Shown: positions 49,430-59,053, counted from the stretch's first letter. The stretch: DNA of 64,000 nt from Halorubrum halophilum (GCF_000739595.1 NZ_BBJP01000023.1:62001-126000); one strand, 5' to 3'. The notes: generated by a model not told the origin, from the letters alone. Numbers and translations are program-made.

Positions 49430-50823
49430 CCCACGGCTTTACAGTAGGTGCCGAAGTACTGGAGAGATTCAATTGATTTCCGTTCCTCGTGGTCGAGAAA
49501 GACCGATCAAGTCGATGTTTTTCCTCAGCGAACCACTGTCCGAGAGCGAAGAAAATGGCATCAGCGAGTGGTTTGACGGTCTTGTCAGTAGTCAGCGGCG
49601 TGCTGACCCGGAGGAATCCGGGTCAGCCACCGCATCTGTCGCTATCCGTCCGGAACTGACAGCACGAACAGCCGAAACAGTGCTGTCGAGACGGCTGGTC
49701 GATCAGTGAATTCTCGCTGATCAGCAAGGAACAGACACACCAGAATCCACAGGTTGTACATCGCCACTGCGAACAGAAACTCGAACAGCCGCACCGGAAA
49801 TGTCGGTGACGACGTTCGCGGCAGAAACTCACCGATCTTCCGGTAGGAGGTTTCTATTCCCCACCGACGGCGGTATGCTTCTGCAAGCGGTTCAGCGGCA
49901 TCTTCCGACACCGCACAGTTCGTCACAAGACAAAACGAGTCGTCGTCCCGTGTGCGGTGCGGAACGACGACAAGTGTTACTGGAACCCGGCCGGTCGGTG
50001 GATTCTTTCGCACCATCTCGTAATCTGTGACGAATGGAGAAGCGTCGTGGGCGTCAAGCGCGCGCTTGACGCCCACAGTCTGTGGCGCACGCACAACAAA
50101 CTCGAAATCAAGCTCGACGAACGTCTCAACGAGTGGTACGCGGTAGAAGCCGCGATCACAGTAGACGCGGTTGATCTCGACGAATTGCCGAGCAGTGGTG
50201 ACGAGCCGGCGAATTGACTCCCGCAGCGTGCGGGAGTCATTCGCCTCAACAGATTCTGCTGCGAGTGTAAATCGAACGGCGGGATCGACAATACAGAGTG
50301 TCACAAATGCGTACGCGAGGTTTGTTCCGCGGTCTGGATTGACCGCACAGACGTGCGGTGTGTCGTCAGATCCGTAGTAGAGCCATTCGTGAATGTCTAG
50401 GGCAACATCGACAGGACGAGTGAACGCCCGCCGACGGTGGGCGTGAGCGAACGTGGCTGTCCGGACGCCATCGAACTGAGCGTCGATGGCGTCCGGGCTC
50501 AGTCCACGAAGGTGGTAGAGCAGTGATTTGGCAAGCGGACTCCGTTGCTGGAGATCGATGTCTTCATTTCGAGCAAGCTGAAGCTCCTTCGCGGTTGTAT
50601 GGACGAATTCGCCGTCGAAGGAACTCCGAGCGAGGACTCTCTGGAAGTCCTCGCTCGGATACTGTCCGTTCGGTTTCGTCGCAAAATCAAGATGCGTGAA
50701 TAACAGCGTAGAAGCAGCACGAGATAGCTGCTTCGCCTCAGTTGCGTGGATCATACCGCAGATTGGTCACCAACAACGAAAACAACGACTCAGCTACTTC
50801 GGCACCTACTGTTCAGCCGTGGG
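49430..50823 (-). mobile_element. ISH3-type (IS4-like) insertion sequence
   Basis: Both ends carry the inverted repeat CCCACGGCT, two variable bases and ACAGTAGGTGCCGAAGTA, at 49430-49458 and 50795-50823. The interior holds one transposase gene on the minus strand and about 180 non-coding bases at the left end. The ends give 1394 bases. No perfect direct repeat of the target is seen at the flanks (GAGAG against AGGAT). It lies between YjjX and btuF. Confidence 0.85.
49642..50754 (-). CDS. ISH3-family DDE transposase
   Basis: This 370-residue transposase shows the IS4-type DDE residues: Asp in VDVALDIHEWLYYG, Asp in RVYCDRGFYRVPL and Glu in YRRRWGIETSYRKIGEF. The C-terminal 60 residues are hydrophobic, as in this family. 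The frame is intact from 50754 to the stop, so the element may be active. The enzyme cuts and moves the element using the terminal repeats at 49430 and 50795. Confidence 0.92.
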   Translation of the reverse strand: MIHATEAKQLSRAASTLLFTHLDFATKPNGQYPSEDFQRVLARSSFDGEFVHTTAKELQLARNEDIDLQQRSPLAKSLLYHLRGLSPDAIDAQFDGVRTATFAHAHRRRAFTRPVDVALDIHEWLYYGSDDTPHVCAVNPDRGTNLAYAFVTLCIVDPAVRFTLAAESVEANDSRTLRESIRRLVTTARQFVEINRVYCDRGFYRVPLVETFVELDFEFVVRAPQTVGVKRALDAHDASPFVTDYEMVRKNPPTGRVPVTLVVVPHRTRDDDSFCLVTNCAVSEDAAEPLAEAYRRRWGIETSYRKIGEFLPRTSSPTFPVRLFEFLFAVAMYNLWILVCLFLADQREFTDRPAVSTALFRLFVLSVPDG

Positions 50824-50829
50824 AGGATG

Positions 50830-51606
50830 TCAAGAATAGCTCCCGATCCCGGGATGGAGCAGCCCCGTCAGCCGCTCGACGCCGTCGATCAGGGCGGGAC
50901 TCGGCTGGTTCAGGAGAGAGTCGTCGATCACGTGAACGGGGGCGTCCACGGCCCAGTCGCGCCCCTCGACGGTCGCGGGGTCGATCCGGTCCCCGTGGCC
51001 GCAGACGTGGACGACGACGTGGTCGGGATCGGCCCGCTCGACCGTCGCGAGATCGACCTCGCGGGAGCGCTCGCCCGGGTCGACGAAGGGGTACCGACCG
51101 CCGGCGGCGCGCACGGCGTCGGGGACCCAGTTGCCGGCGGCCATCGGCGGGTCCGACCACTCCTCGCAGTAGATGGTCGGGCGCGGTCGGTCTGCGACCG
51201 CGTCGGCGACTCGGTCGAGGCGCTCTCGGGCGGCGGCGGCGAGACGCTCGCCGGCCTCGGGCCGCCCCACGTCCGCGCCGCGGGCGGCGAAGGTCGCGAG
51301 CGCCTCGTCGAGCGTCGCGGGCTCTCGGTGCCGAACGTCGAACCCGCGCTCGCGGCAGTCGGCTGCGAGGTCGCTTTGGAGCCCGTCGCTGGTGAGGACG
51401 ACGTCGGGATCGAGGTCGGCGACGCGGTCGAGGTCGGGGTTCAGCCAGCCGCCGACGGCGGCGGGAGCGTCCGTTCCGTGGGCGCTGCCCGCGCCTTCAG
51501 GGGGATCGCAGTGAAGCGTGACGCCGACCAGTGTCTCGGCCGCATCGAGGGCGGCCACGGTCGCGGTCGCGCTCGGCGCCAGCGAGACGATGCGAGGGGA
51601 ACTCAT
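50830..51606 (-). CDS. Cobalamin-binding protein (BtuF-like)
   Basis: From the ATG at 51606 (MSSPRIVSLAPSATATVAAL) the protein has 258 residues. It is a Class III periplasmic-binding fold with GVTLHCDPP, DVVLTSDGLQSDLAA, IYCEEWSDPPMAAGNWVPDA and HVVVHVCGHGDRIDP. Most such family members have a signal peptide; this one has none, so it may be cytoplasmic. The stop is six bases from the terminal repeat of the ISH3-type element, so the C-terminus is intact. Confidence 0.85.
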   Translation of the reverse strand: MSSPRIVSLAPSATATVAALDAAETLVGVTLHCDPPEGAGSAHGTDAPAAVGGWLNPDLDRVADLDPDVVLTSDGLQSDLAADCRERGFDVRHREPATLDEALATFAARGADVGRPEAGERLAAAARERLDRVADAVADRPRPTIYCEEWSDPPMAAGNWVPDAVRAAGGRYPFVDPGERSREVDLATVERADPDHVVVHVCGHGDRIDPATVEGRDWAVDAPVHVIDDSLLNQPSPALIDGVERLTGLLHPGIGSYS

Positions 51607-51809
51607 CGGGTATGGGTCCGCGCGCCACCCGCCCAAGCGTTTCGGTCGGTGCGGTTCGGTGATCGGGCCGATCGCCGAAAACGCGTGATAGATCGTGTCC
51701 TTTCTCCGGGTTTCTGGAGACGTGTTCCGGTCGTTTTAAGTTCGGTTCCGCCGTCTATCGGGTAAGATCGCTCTCGGGCCGTGTTCAGTTACCGAGAGGG
51801 GGTTTAGCC

Positions 51810-52784
51810 ATGAGTGAACGATTACACACGCGGGGGAGTCGCTCCCGAACGGAGACGGACGAGGAGGAATCGGAACAGACCGACGAGACGCTGAACTGCC
51901 CGGAGTGCGGCGGTAACGTCATCAACGACGAGGAACACGGCGAGAGTGTCTGTGCGGACTGCGGGCTCGTCGTCGAGGCGGACTCGGTCGACCGCGGGCC
52001 GGAGTGGCGCGCGTTCGACTCCCGCGAGAAGGACGAGAAGAGCCGCGTCGGCGCCCCGACGACCAACACGATGCACGACAAGGGGCTCTCGACGAACATC
52101 GACTGGCGCGACAAGGACGCGTACGGTCGATCGCTCGGCGCGCGCCAGCGCCAGAAGATGCAGCGGCTCCGCAAGTGGAACGAGCGGTTCCGCACCCGCG
52201 ACTCCAAGGAGCGCAACCTCAAGCAGGCGCTCGGCGAGATCGACCGGATGGCCTCGGCACAGGGCCTCCCGGACAACGTCCGCGAGACCGCCTCGGTCAT
52301 CTACCGCCGCGCGCTCGACGAGGACCTCCTGCCCGGGCGCTCGATCGAGGGCGTCTCCACCTCCTGCGTGTACGCCGCCGCTCGGATGGCCGGCGTCCCG
52401 CGCAGCCTCGACGAGATCGCCGACGTCTCCCGCGTCGAGAAGGCCGAGATCGCCCGGACGTACCGCTACGTCGTCCGCGAGCTGAAGCTCGAAGTGAAGC
52501 CGGCGGACCCCGAGCAGTACGTCCCCCGGTTCGCCTCCGACCTCGAACTCAGCGAGGAGTCCGAGATGCGCGCGAAGAGCCTCCTGCGCAACGCCAAGGA
52601 GAAGGGCGTCCACTCGGGCAAGTCGCCGGTCGGCCTCGCGGCCGCCGCCGTTTACGCCGCCGCCCTGCTCACCAACGAGAAGACGACGCAGGCCGCCGTA
52701 AGCGAGGTCGCCGACATCAGCGAGGTCACCATCCGGAACCGGTACCACGAGCTTCTCGAAGCCGAAGACGGTCTCGTCGCGTAG
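51810..52784 (+). CDS. tfb: Transcription initiation factor IIB (TFB)
   Basis: This 324-residue protein has a zinc ribbon, LNCPECGGNVINDEEHGESV then CADCGLVVEADSVDRGPEWR, a B-finger region with the charged AFDSREKDEKSRVG, and two cyclin-like repeats (SLGARQRQKMQRLRKWNERF and SLLRNAKEKGVHSGKSPVGL). TFB recruits RNA polymerase at TATA/BRE promoters. Haloarchaea have several TFBs; this one is not further identified. TTTTAAG near 51733 could be its TATA box, with a leader of about 45 bases and GAGAGGGGG as ribosome-binding site. Confidence 0.96.
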   Translation: MSERLHTRGSRSRTETDEEESEQTDETLNCPECGGNVINDEEHGESVCADCGLVVEADSVDRGPEWRAFDSREKDEKSRVGAPTTNTMHDKGLSTNIDWRDKDAYGRSLGARQRQKMQRLRKWNERFRTRDSKERNLKQALGEIDRMASAQGLPDNVRETASVIYRRALDEDLLPGRSIEGVSTSCVYAAARMAGVPRSLDEIADVSRVEKAEIARTYRYVVRELKLEVKPADPEQYVPRFASDLELSEESEMRAKSLLRNAKEKGVHSGKSPVGLAAAAVYAAALLTNEKTTQAAVSEVADISEVTIRNRYHELLEAEDGLVA

Positions 52785-52842
52785 TCACTCCGTACTCAAG
52801 CGATCGGTCTTCTTCTCGCCGAAACGGAAAACGTCCGGAACG

Positions 52843-53829
52843 CTACGGAAGCCGATTGAGGTCCATCAGCACCGCGCTCGCAGTTTCGGGACCGCCCGCG
52901 CCGCGGCCGGAGACCGTGAGAGTTCCGGCCGAGGCGGTCTCGATCCGGACGGCGTTCGTCGTTCCCGACACGGAGAGCGGTGAGTCCCGCTTTACCAGCC
53001 GCGGGGCGACCCGGGCCGAGTCGTCTCCGACTTCGCCGATGAGTCTGACCGTCAATCCGTCTTCGCTCGCGAGGTCGAGTGCGCTTCCGGCGACGTTTCG
53101 GATCCCTTCGATATCGGCGTCGTCAAGCGTGAATTCTCGGGCGTCGGCGGGGTCGTCGGCGGCGCCGAAGGATAGCACGTTCGCGAGGATGACGCACTTG
53201 AGCGCCGCGTCAGTGCCGTCCACGTCGAAGGAGGGATCGGCCTCGGCGACGCCGAGGTCCTGCGCCTCTGCGAGCACGTGTTCGTAGTCGAGTCCCTCGG
53301 CGGCCATCCGTGAGAGGATGAAGTTCGCCGTCCCGTTCAGCACGCCCCGGACTGCCGTGACGTGTGCGGGGCCGTGGTCTGCGATGGTCGAGAGGACCGG
53401 CATCGCGCCGCCGACGGTCGCCTCGAACCGGATCTCGCCGTCGCTGTCGTCGACGAGCGACCGCAGGTCGCCGAACCGCTCCGCGACCGGTCCCTTGTTC
53501 GCGAGGACGGCGTGCCGGTCGCGCTCCAGCGCGGTCCGGACGTGCGAGAAGCCGGGCTCGGCGTCGCCCAGCGTCGTCGGCGTCGCCTCCACCAGCGCGT
53601 CGTAGTCGGCCGCGAGCGCGTCCGCGGGCTCGTCGTTCCCGACGATCCCTCGTTTGGCCTTGCGGGCGACGACCGCATCAGGGTCAACGCCGGCGTCCCG
53701 GCCGTCCGTCCCGTCCGCGACGACCGCGCTCGACGAGTCCGCGACCGCGACGACCTCGTGGCCGCGGTCGACCGCGAGCTCTGCGACCGCACGACCGACG
53801 ACGCCGGCGCCGACGATCGCGAGTCTCAC
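52843..53829 (-). CDS. hom: Homoserine dehydrogenase
   Basis: This 328-residue enzyme has MRLAIVGAGVVGRAVAELAV for NAD(P), HAVLANKGPVAE, VGGAMPVLSTI, RGVLNGTANFILSRM, and the catalytic Lys in DGTDAALKCVILANVL. It reduces aspartate semialdehyde to homoserine for threonine, methionine and isoleucine synthesis. There is no C-terminal ACT domain; an ACT protein is encoded upstream, and the two overlap as ATGA. Confidence 0.94.
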   Translation of the reverse strand: MRLAIVGAGVVGRAVAELAVDRGHEVVAVADSSSAVVADGTDGRDAGVDPDAVVARKAKRGIVGNDEPADALAADYDALVEATPTTLGDAEPGFSHVRTALERDRHAVLANKGPVAERFGDLRSLVDDSDGEIRFEATVGGAMPVLSTIADHGPAHVTAVRGVLNGTANFILSRMAAEGLDYEHVLAEAQDLGVAEADPSFDVDGTDAALKCVILANVLSFGAADDPADAREFTLDDADIEGIRNVAGSALDLASEDGLTVRLIGEVGDDSARVAPRLVKRDSPLSVSGTTNAVRIETASAGTLTVSGRGAGGPETASAVLMDLNRLP

Positions 53830-54356
53830 AGTTCACCCCGCGTCAGCGGCTCGATGAGATGGAGATCCTTCGCGTCGGCGATTCCCCGGATGGTCTCGAG
53901 CGTCTCGCTTACCCCGCCCTCCTCGACGGCGAGCCGTAGTCGAGCGCTCGACGTGTTTCGGGTTCCCTGTGGCGCCGACAGCGAGAGGTCCGTGACCGTC
54001 GCGTTCGACCCGTCCTGAATCTGCGAGAGCGTGTCCGACAGGTCCGTGTCGACGATATGTCCCGAGAGGACACAGACGAGCGACTCGCTGTAACGCTCCT
54101 CGCCGGCCTGGATCACGTTGATCCCACCGTTCTGAAGATCCGCGACGATCGCCTCGTACTGCGACTCGGTCGCCTCGAGATCGACCTCCACCGGGATGTG
54201 ACCGCGCGGAGTCACGCTTCCTCGCTCGTGGAAGATAGACAGCAGGTTCGCGCCGTTCTCGCTTATCGGACGCAGCGACCGGAGCAGTTCACCCGGTTCG
54301 TCGATGAGTTCGAGCCGGATCATGTAGGCGTTGACCGCGTTCTCGTCGTCTTTCAT
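53826..54356 (-). CDS. ACT-domain amino-acid-binding protein
   Basis: This 176-residue protein begins MKDDENAVNAYMIRLELIDE and has PGELLRSLRPISENGANLLS, GHIPVEVDLEATESQYEAIV and a second half ending in LRLAVEEGGVSETLETIRG. These are two ACT-like units. It overlaps the homoserine dehydrogenase gene by four bases, so it is likely a detached regulatory subunit sensing threonine or a related amino acid. That function is inferred from gene order. Confidence 0.82.
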   Translation of the reverse strand: MKDDENAVNAYMIRLELIDEPGELLRSLRPISENGANLLSIFHERGSVTPRGHIPVEVDLEATESQYEAIVADLQNGGINVIQAGEERYSESLVCVLSGHIVDTDLSDTLSQIQDGSNATVTDLSLSAPQGTRNTSSARLRLAVEEGGVSETLETIRGIADAKDLHLIEPLTRGEL

Positions 54357-54513
54357 CGGCGATCGCCCCCGCTCTGGCTACTGGGCATACACATTGGTGG
54401 CGAGTGGCGCGGTACGATAATAAGGATCCCGAAACGGCTCGCCCCGTCTCTGTGCTCGTCTGTAGACGCTCGGATCGCCGAGCTTCTCCGCCGAGCCGCT
54501 CCGGCCGGTAAGA

Positions 54514-55251
54514 TCAGTGTTTCGCCGGCTGTCGGTTCTCTGGGTGGTCCTCGGCGGCCGCGGCGGCGCTCTGGATCTCGCTTTCCGCGGTGAGATCGTC
54601 GATCAGCGTTCGGAGGCGTTCCAGGGGGATCTGTCCCGGTGCGTACTCGCTCTCATCGTCCGCGAGCGGCGCGTATCCGAGTCTGGAGCCGTATATCGGA
54701 GCGACCGCTCGAGAGTGACTCCCGATCCGCCCCATCGAGATTCCGGCCACGTCAATACCCTTCTTCGTTGCGACGTTGATCGAGCGAAGCAGGCGGAGCA
54801 CATCGGTGTGCTTCCGCGGGAACGTGGCCACCTTGGCGATGTCTCCGTACTCTCCGCACTGACGGAAGATCGCGTCAAGCACCTCGCGTTCCGGAGTGTC
54901 CTCGAACGTGTGGTGGGAGACGATACAGTCGACGGCGTTGTCGCGGAGTTCATCGAGGATCCATTCCATCCCGCGGGCCGTCTCCAGTTCGACGTCGACG
55001 ACCTCGACGTGGTCCGAACGCGACGCCGCCGAGAGTCGGTCGAGCCGGCCAGTGTCGGCCGCCTGTCCGCCGAACCAGCGGGTGCGGTTCGTCGCAATGA
55101 GCGGCAGCTCCCCGTCGTAGTCGTCGAGCTGTGCTAGCGGATCGTCCGCTTTATCCATCCGAAATTCGATAATATCGGCCAGCCCGCGCGCCGCCGGCTC
55201 CCGCGTCAGGTCGTTTGTTGTGGCCGCGAGTACGAACGCCTCGAAGTTCAT
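54514..55251 (-). CDS. aroD: 3-dehydroquinate dehydratase (type I)
   Basis: From the ATG at 55251 (MNFEAFVLAATTNDLTREPA) it has 245 residues. Type I features are IIEFRMDKADDPLAQLDDYD, the catalytic His in CIVSHHTFEDTPEREVLDA, the Schiff-base Lys in GDIAKVATFPRKHTDVLRLL, and GISMGRIGSHSRAVAPIYGS. It dehydrates 3-dehydroquinate to 3-dehydroshikimate in the shikimate pathway. The open frame to 55320 lies in the intergenic region. Confidence 0.93.
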   Translation of the reverse strand: MNFEAFVLAATTNDLTREPAARGLADIIEFRMDKADDPLAQLDDYDGELPLIATNRTRWFGGQAADTGRLDRLSAASRSDHVEVVDVELETARGMEWILDELRDNAVDCIVSHHTFEDTPEREVLDAIFRQCGEYGDIAKVATFPRKHTDVLRLLRSINVATKKGIDVAGISMGRIGSHSRAVAPIYGSRLGYAPLADDESEYAPGQIPLERLRTLIDDLTAESEIQSAAAAAEDHPENRQPAKH

Positions 55252-55397
55252 GCGACATTCTAGCATCCGACGGGTAAAAACGTTCACTGTCGACGCAGCC
55301 CGTTTACGCGTCGAGAGCACGACGGTGTATCCAGATTTTTCATCTTTGTTGAAACTGACGCGCAGGTATTAGTACGGTCGCTCGCACAGATCGACTC

Positions 55398-56189
55398 ATG
55401 ACGAAGCCGAACGAGTCGGAACCGGAGAGCTCGGAGCCGCGTCAGATCAAGAGCGTACGCCACGCGTTCGATATCATCAGGTACCTCGACGAAGTCGGCG
55501 GGGCGACGCTCTCGGAGACGGCAGAACACCTCGACATGCCGGTGAGCACGGCTCACGTCCACCTCACGACGCTCGTCGAGACGGGATTCGTCGTCAAGAA
55601 GTCCGGGGAGTACCGTTGCGGCCTCGAGTTCCTTCAGGTCGGCGGCCGTCTCCGCGACGAAATGGCACTGTACCAGGCGGCGAAACCGGAGCTCGACGAT
55701 CTCCGTGAGAAGACGGACGAGCACGCGAACGTCGTCGTCGAAGAGAACGGACATTCGGTCCAGCTGTACAAATCACAGAGTCCGAACTCCGTCGACGATC
55801 AAGCGCCACTCGGTGATCACTTCCACGCCCATTCGACGGCGACTGGCAAGGCCATTCTCGCGGAACTGTCCGCCGACGAAGTCGACCGAATTCTGGGCGA
55901 ACGGGAGCTCATATCCGTGACCGACTCCACCATCACCGACGAGACGCGCCTCCGCGACGAACTCGACGAGATCCGTGAACGCGGCTACTCGATCAACCGC
56001 GAAGAGCATTTCAAGGGCGTCTGTGCCGTCGGGACGGCGATCGTCTCCGAGCCCGACGACGCCGTCGGTGCGATAAGCGTGAGCGGACCCCTCAGCCGCA
56101 TGGACGACCACCGGATCGAGGCCGAGATTGCTCCCGAACTACTAAATAAAAAGAATATCATCGAGCTCAAGCTCAGACGCCGACAATAA
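55398..56189 (+). CDS. IclR-family transcriptional regulator
   Basis: This 263-residue regulator has a winged helix at about 15-75 (RHAFDIIRYLDEVGGATLSE and TAHVHLTTLVETGFVV). The IclR effector domain follows, with GDHFHAHSTATGKAILAELS, NREEHFKGVCAVGTAIVSE and AVGAISVSGPLSRM. IclR proteins sense small carbon compounds; this one sits at the head of a catabolic cluster (58157-64000) and probably regulates it. The end is A/T-rich, in line with the AT-rich region following it. Confidence 0.9.
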   Translation: MTKPNESEPESSEPRQIKSVRHAFDIIRYLDEVGGATLSETAEHLDMPVSTAHVHLTTLVETGFVVKKSGEYRCGLEFLQVGGRLRDEMALYQAAKPELDDLREKTDEHANVVVEENGHSVQLYKSQSPNSVDDQAPLGDHFHAHSTATGKAILAELSADEVDRILGERELISVTDSTITDETRLRDELDEIRERGYSINREEHFKGVCAVGTAIVSEPDDAVGAISVSGPLSRMDDHRIEAEIAPELLNKKNIIELKLRRRQ

Positions 56190-56621
56190 AAGTTCGAACG
56201 CTGGTTTAAACATAAGAAATATGTCTATTTATGGTATTCATATTTGATCTGTAATTAGCGTTTGCGGTTCGGAACCTCACCGGAGAGATCACGATCTAGC
56301 CGTTCACGATCTAGCTGTATTTGCTCGGTCCCTCTCAAATTTGTTTTATAAGAATATACTGGCTATTAATAACGAGTGTAGTTTTTTAGCTCATTATTCA
56401 AAATAGGTTGAACGGTACAGTAATACTGTTCCCGATCGCAGATCTAAATATTTTCTTATTTATTATACATAAGGCGGGGACTATTTTGAATAACAAAACA
56501 TACATTCGGCTTTTAGGTGAATGAGTAACTATCTCCGAATGTTCGAAGCGGAGATATATCTATGCCTTAGTTGGCCAATATTAAAAAAAAACATATTTTT
56601 TAGATAATATTAAGATATATG
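56190..56621. other. AT-rich non-coding region
   Basis: These 432 bases have a base composition far below the surrounding GC level and include runs such as AAAAAAAAACATATTTTTTA and TAATATTAAGATATAT. No gene, tRNA or inverted repeat with clear ends was found. It separates convergent IclR and MFS genes. Confidence 0.6.
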
Positions 56622-57788
56622 TTATGTGTGGCGAGGGACACCGGGCGTGTTCGTCCACCGCCACAGTGCTCCAACGGCGAGAACGAACGCGACAGCGATA
56701 GCGACCACTGTCCACTGAATCGCAGTCCGAATCCCGTATCGACCCGCGAGCACGCCAACGATCGCGGGTGCCGTCGCGAGCCCGACGTACGTCGATCCGT
56801 TCGTCACCGCGTTGAGCGGGCCACTGTACCCGGGCGCCGACTCGACGGCATACGCGGAGAGGACCGGAAATCCGGTCGAGATCGCCGCGCCGGCGACAAA
56901 GATCGTCGCAAAAAGAGCGGGACCGGTTACGCCCGAGAAGGCGACCGCGAGCGCCGGTATCGCGGGAGTGAGCGCGACTAACAGAAGCAGCAAGTGCGGG
57001 ACTCGTTCGATCGCCGTCGCACAGCTGAGCCGTGCCGGGATGTACGCAAGGAGATAGACCGACAATAGCGCGTTCGCCGTCGTCGTCGGGTAGAACGTCT
57101 CGGCGTAGTAGACGATCCAAGTGAACAGGATACCTTCGAGCGCTCCGGTGAGAATCATCCCGAGACAGCTCCCGAGAACCGCTGGTCGTCGAAGCAGTGC
57201 CGCGAGCTCGGCTCGCGACACCGAGCGCTCCGTGTCTATCGAGGGGAGGTCGTACCGCGCGGCGAGTAGCGTTGCGGGGAGGAACGCGCAGGCGACGACG
57301 AGGAACAGTGTCCGCCACTCCGCAACCGCGAGGACGATACTGACGAGCTGGGGCGTGAGCACGGCGCCGACAGCCCATACAAGCGTGTAAACCGTGTACA
57401 TCCGTGCGCGGTGCTCGGCGTAGAGGTGACTCAACACGACACGGTCAAGACCGCGAAACGCGCCGGCGGCCGTTCCCTGTCCAACCAGCGCGACCAGAAA
57501 GACCGCGTAGGTGGGAGCGGCGCTCATCGCGATCAGCGACCCGGCGGTACACGCTGCACCGACGAGAAGCACCGATCGCATCGAGAGCCGACCCGCGAGT
57601 GTCCCGGTGACGACGACTGCCACGAGAAACCCGGCGGTTCCCGCCGGTGCGACGAGTCCGAGCGTGGCCGCCGAAACGCTAAACTCCTCTCCGAGGGTTG
57701 CGAGAATCGGCCCGCGTGCCTGCACTGCGACGGCGTCGGCAAAGATAAACGAGAACACCGCTACTGTCCACGCACGTTTTTGGTCCAT
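56622..57788 (-). CDS. MFS transporter
   Basis: This 388-residue carrier has about 12 hydrophobic helices in two halves (first half WTVAVFSFIFADAVAVQARG; second half AVLGSCLGMILTGALEGILF). The loop between helices 2 and 3 carries GTLAGRLSMRSVLLVGAA, like the MFS G-x-x-x-D/R-x-G signature. It belongs to the group with multidrug and sugar exporters; its substrate is unknown. It is divergent from the epimerase gene, with a T-rich CTTTTTTGAC about 27 bases upstream. Confidence 0.88.
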   Translation of the reverse strand: MDQKRAWTVAVFSFIFADAVAVQARGPILATLGEEFSVSAATLGLVAPAGTAGFLVAVVVTGTLAGRLSMRSVLLVGAACTAGSLIAMSAAPTYAVFLVALVGQGTAAGAFRGLDRVVLSHLYAEHRARMYTVYTLVWAVGAVLTPQLVSIVLAVAEWRTLFLVVACAFLPATLLAARYDLPSIDTERSVSRAELAALLRRPAVLGSCLGMILTGALEGILFTWIVYYAETFYPTTTANALLSVYLLAYIPARLSCATAIERVPHLLLLLVALTPAIPALAVAFSGVTGPALFATIFVAGAAISTGFPVLSAYAVESAPGYSGPLNAVTNGSTYVGLATAPAIVGVLAGRYGIRTAIQWTVVAIAVAFVLAVGALWRWTNTPGVPRHT

Positions 57789-58156
57789 ATTCCGAAGCCT
57801 TCACAAGCTGTCAAAAAAGGTCACCGATTCCGGTCCTACTTCGACTCCGCTAGCGGCGACAGGAAGACAAGTTGTCCCCACGCGAGCAACCCACAGTTTT
57901 CACAATGTTGGATACGGCCCATTTTGACTGCCGTGTGCTCCCATAAACAACGTCTCGGTCGTCTCAAAGCCGCGTCGAATTACAAACATACTACTGTAAT
58001 TATAATGGTCTTTTGACAAAATAATTCCAGCGATAGTGAAATACAGTACAGAACTGACTCAGATCTCGCGACAGACCCGCGAAATCGCTCGAAGGCCAGT
58101 GAGAACCGGTCGGATGCAAAGTATTAAATAGAACAATGAACGACCGGCGTTTAGCG
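57789..58156. other. Divergent intergenic region
   Basis: These 368 bases between MFS and epimerase genes carry TATA-like sites on both strands, including GTATTAAATAG (58118-58128), about 30 bases before the epimerase start. No gene was found. Confidence 0.5.
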
Positions 58157-59053
58157 ATGGCAGCTCAAAATGTCCTTGTGACTGGTCCGTTCGGCGAGGC
58201 TGGGGAGGCAATTCTCAACCACCTTGCGGACGACGATCAATACGAGTTCACGTACCTCAACCGGAGCGATCATCCAGACTACGAGACGCATGTCGCGGAT
58301 ATCGCCGACTACGAGGCGATTCGACCGGCGTTCGACGGGCAGGACGCCGTTATCCATCTCGCCGCGCAGTCTGACGCCGGTGCTGACTTTGAGGAGATAA
58401 TCGATCCGAACATCCTCGGGACCTACAACGTGCTCAAGGCGATGGAGGATGCAGGCGTCGAGAAACTCATCTACGCGTCTTCACAGCGCGTGATGGGACT
58501 CTACGAAGAGGACCACGCTCCGGAACTCTACGAGGAGGACTACCCGAGTGAACACGACCCGCTCCGGCTCACTCACGAGACGCTCCCAAAGCCGGACGGG
58601 TACTACGGTGCCTCGAAGATGTTCGGCGAGCAGATCTGTCGGGTCCACGCGCGACGCGAGGGTGCACCGGAGCAGGTATACTCACTGCGCATTTCTAGTG
58701 TCCGGACTGCCGAGTACGACCATCCGTACGGCGACGCGGAGCGTGGAGTGGACCGCGGAGACGAGCACCGCGTGGACGAGGACGAAGTGTGGGACCAGTC
58801 ACAGACCGGCTCCTGGGAGCGCGGGAGCAAAGAGTACGAGGAGATGGTGAAACGACTGAAAGCGTCTTGGACCTCCCAGCGCGATTTCGCACACATGCTG
58901 GAGTGTTGCCTCGAAGACGAGGACGTCACCTACGACGCGTTCTACGCCGTGAGCGGGAACGCCGCTCGCTGGTTCGACATCGAGCACGCACAGGCCGTGC
59001 TCGGCTACGAACCGCACGACGACGCCGGAGAGTGGGACGGGCCGCCGGAGTAA
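58157..59053 (+). CDS. NAD-dependent sugar epimerase or uronate dehydrogenase-like protein
   Basis: From the ATG at 58157 (MAAQNVLVTGPFGEAGEAIL) the protein has 298 residues; an ATG at 58136 is possible. SDR-type motifs are the glycine-rich start, AVIHLAAQSDAGADFEEIID, LIYASSQRVMG and the catalytic YYGASKMFGEQICR. The nearest functional class is uronate dehydrogenase or NDP-sugar epimerase. Given the tricarboxylate transporter and alcohol dehydrogenase nearby, sugar-acid oxidation is a reasonable inference. Confidence 0.82.
   Translation: MAAQNVLVTGPFGEAGEAILNHLADDDQYEFTYLNRSDHPDYETHVADIADYEAIRPAFDGQDAVIHLAAQSDAGADFEEIIDPNILGTYNVLKAMEDAGVEKLIYASSQRVMGLYEEDHAPELYEEDYPSEHDPLRLTHETLPKPDGYYGASKMFGEQICRVHARREGAPEQVYSLRISSVRTAEYDHPYGDAERGVDRGDEHRVDEDEVWDQSQTGSWERGSKEYEEMVKRLKASWTSQRDFAHMLECCLEDEDVTYDAFYAVSGNAARWFDIEHAQAVLGYEPHDDAGEWDGPPE

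Noticed and set aside
57411-58016. 201-codon frame on the plus strand opposite the MFS gene
   Set aside because: It overlaps the MFS gene antisense and runs into the promoter region without any motif.
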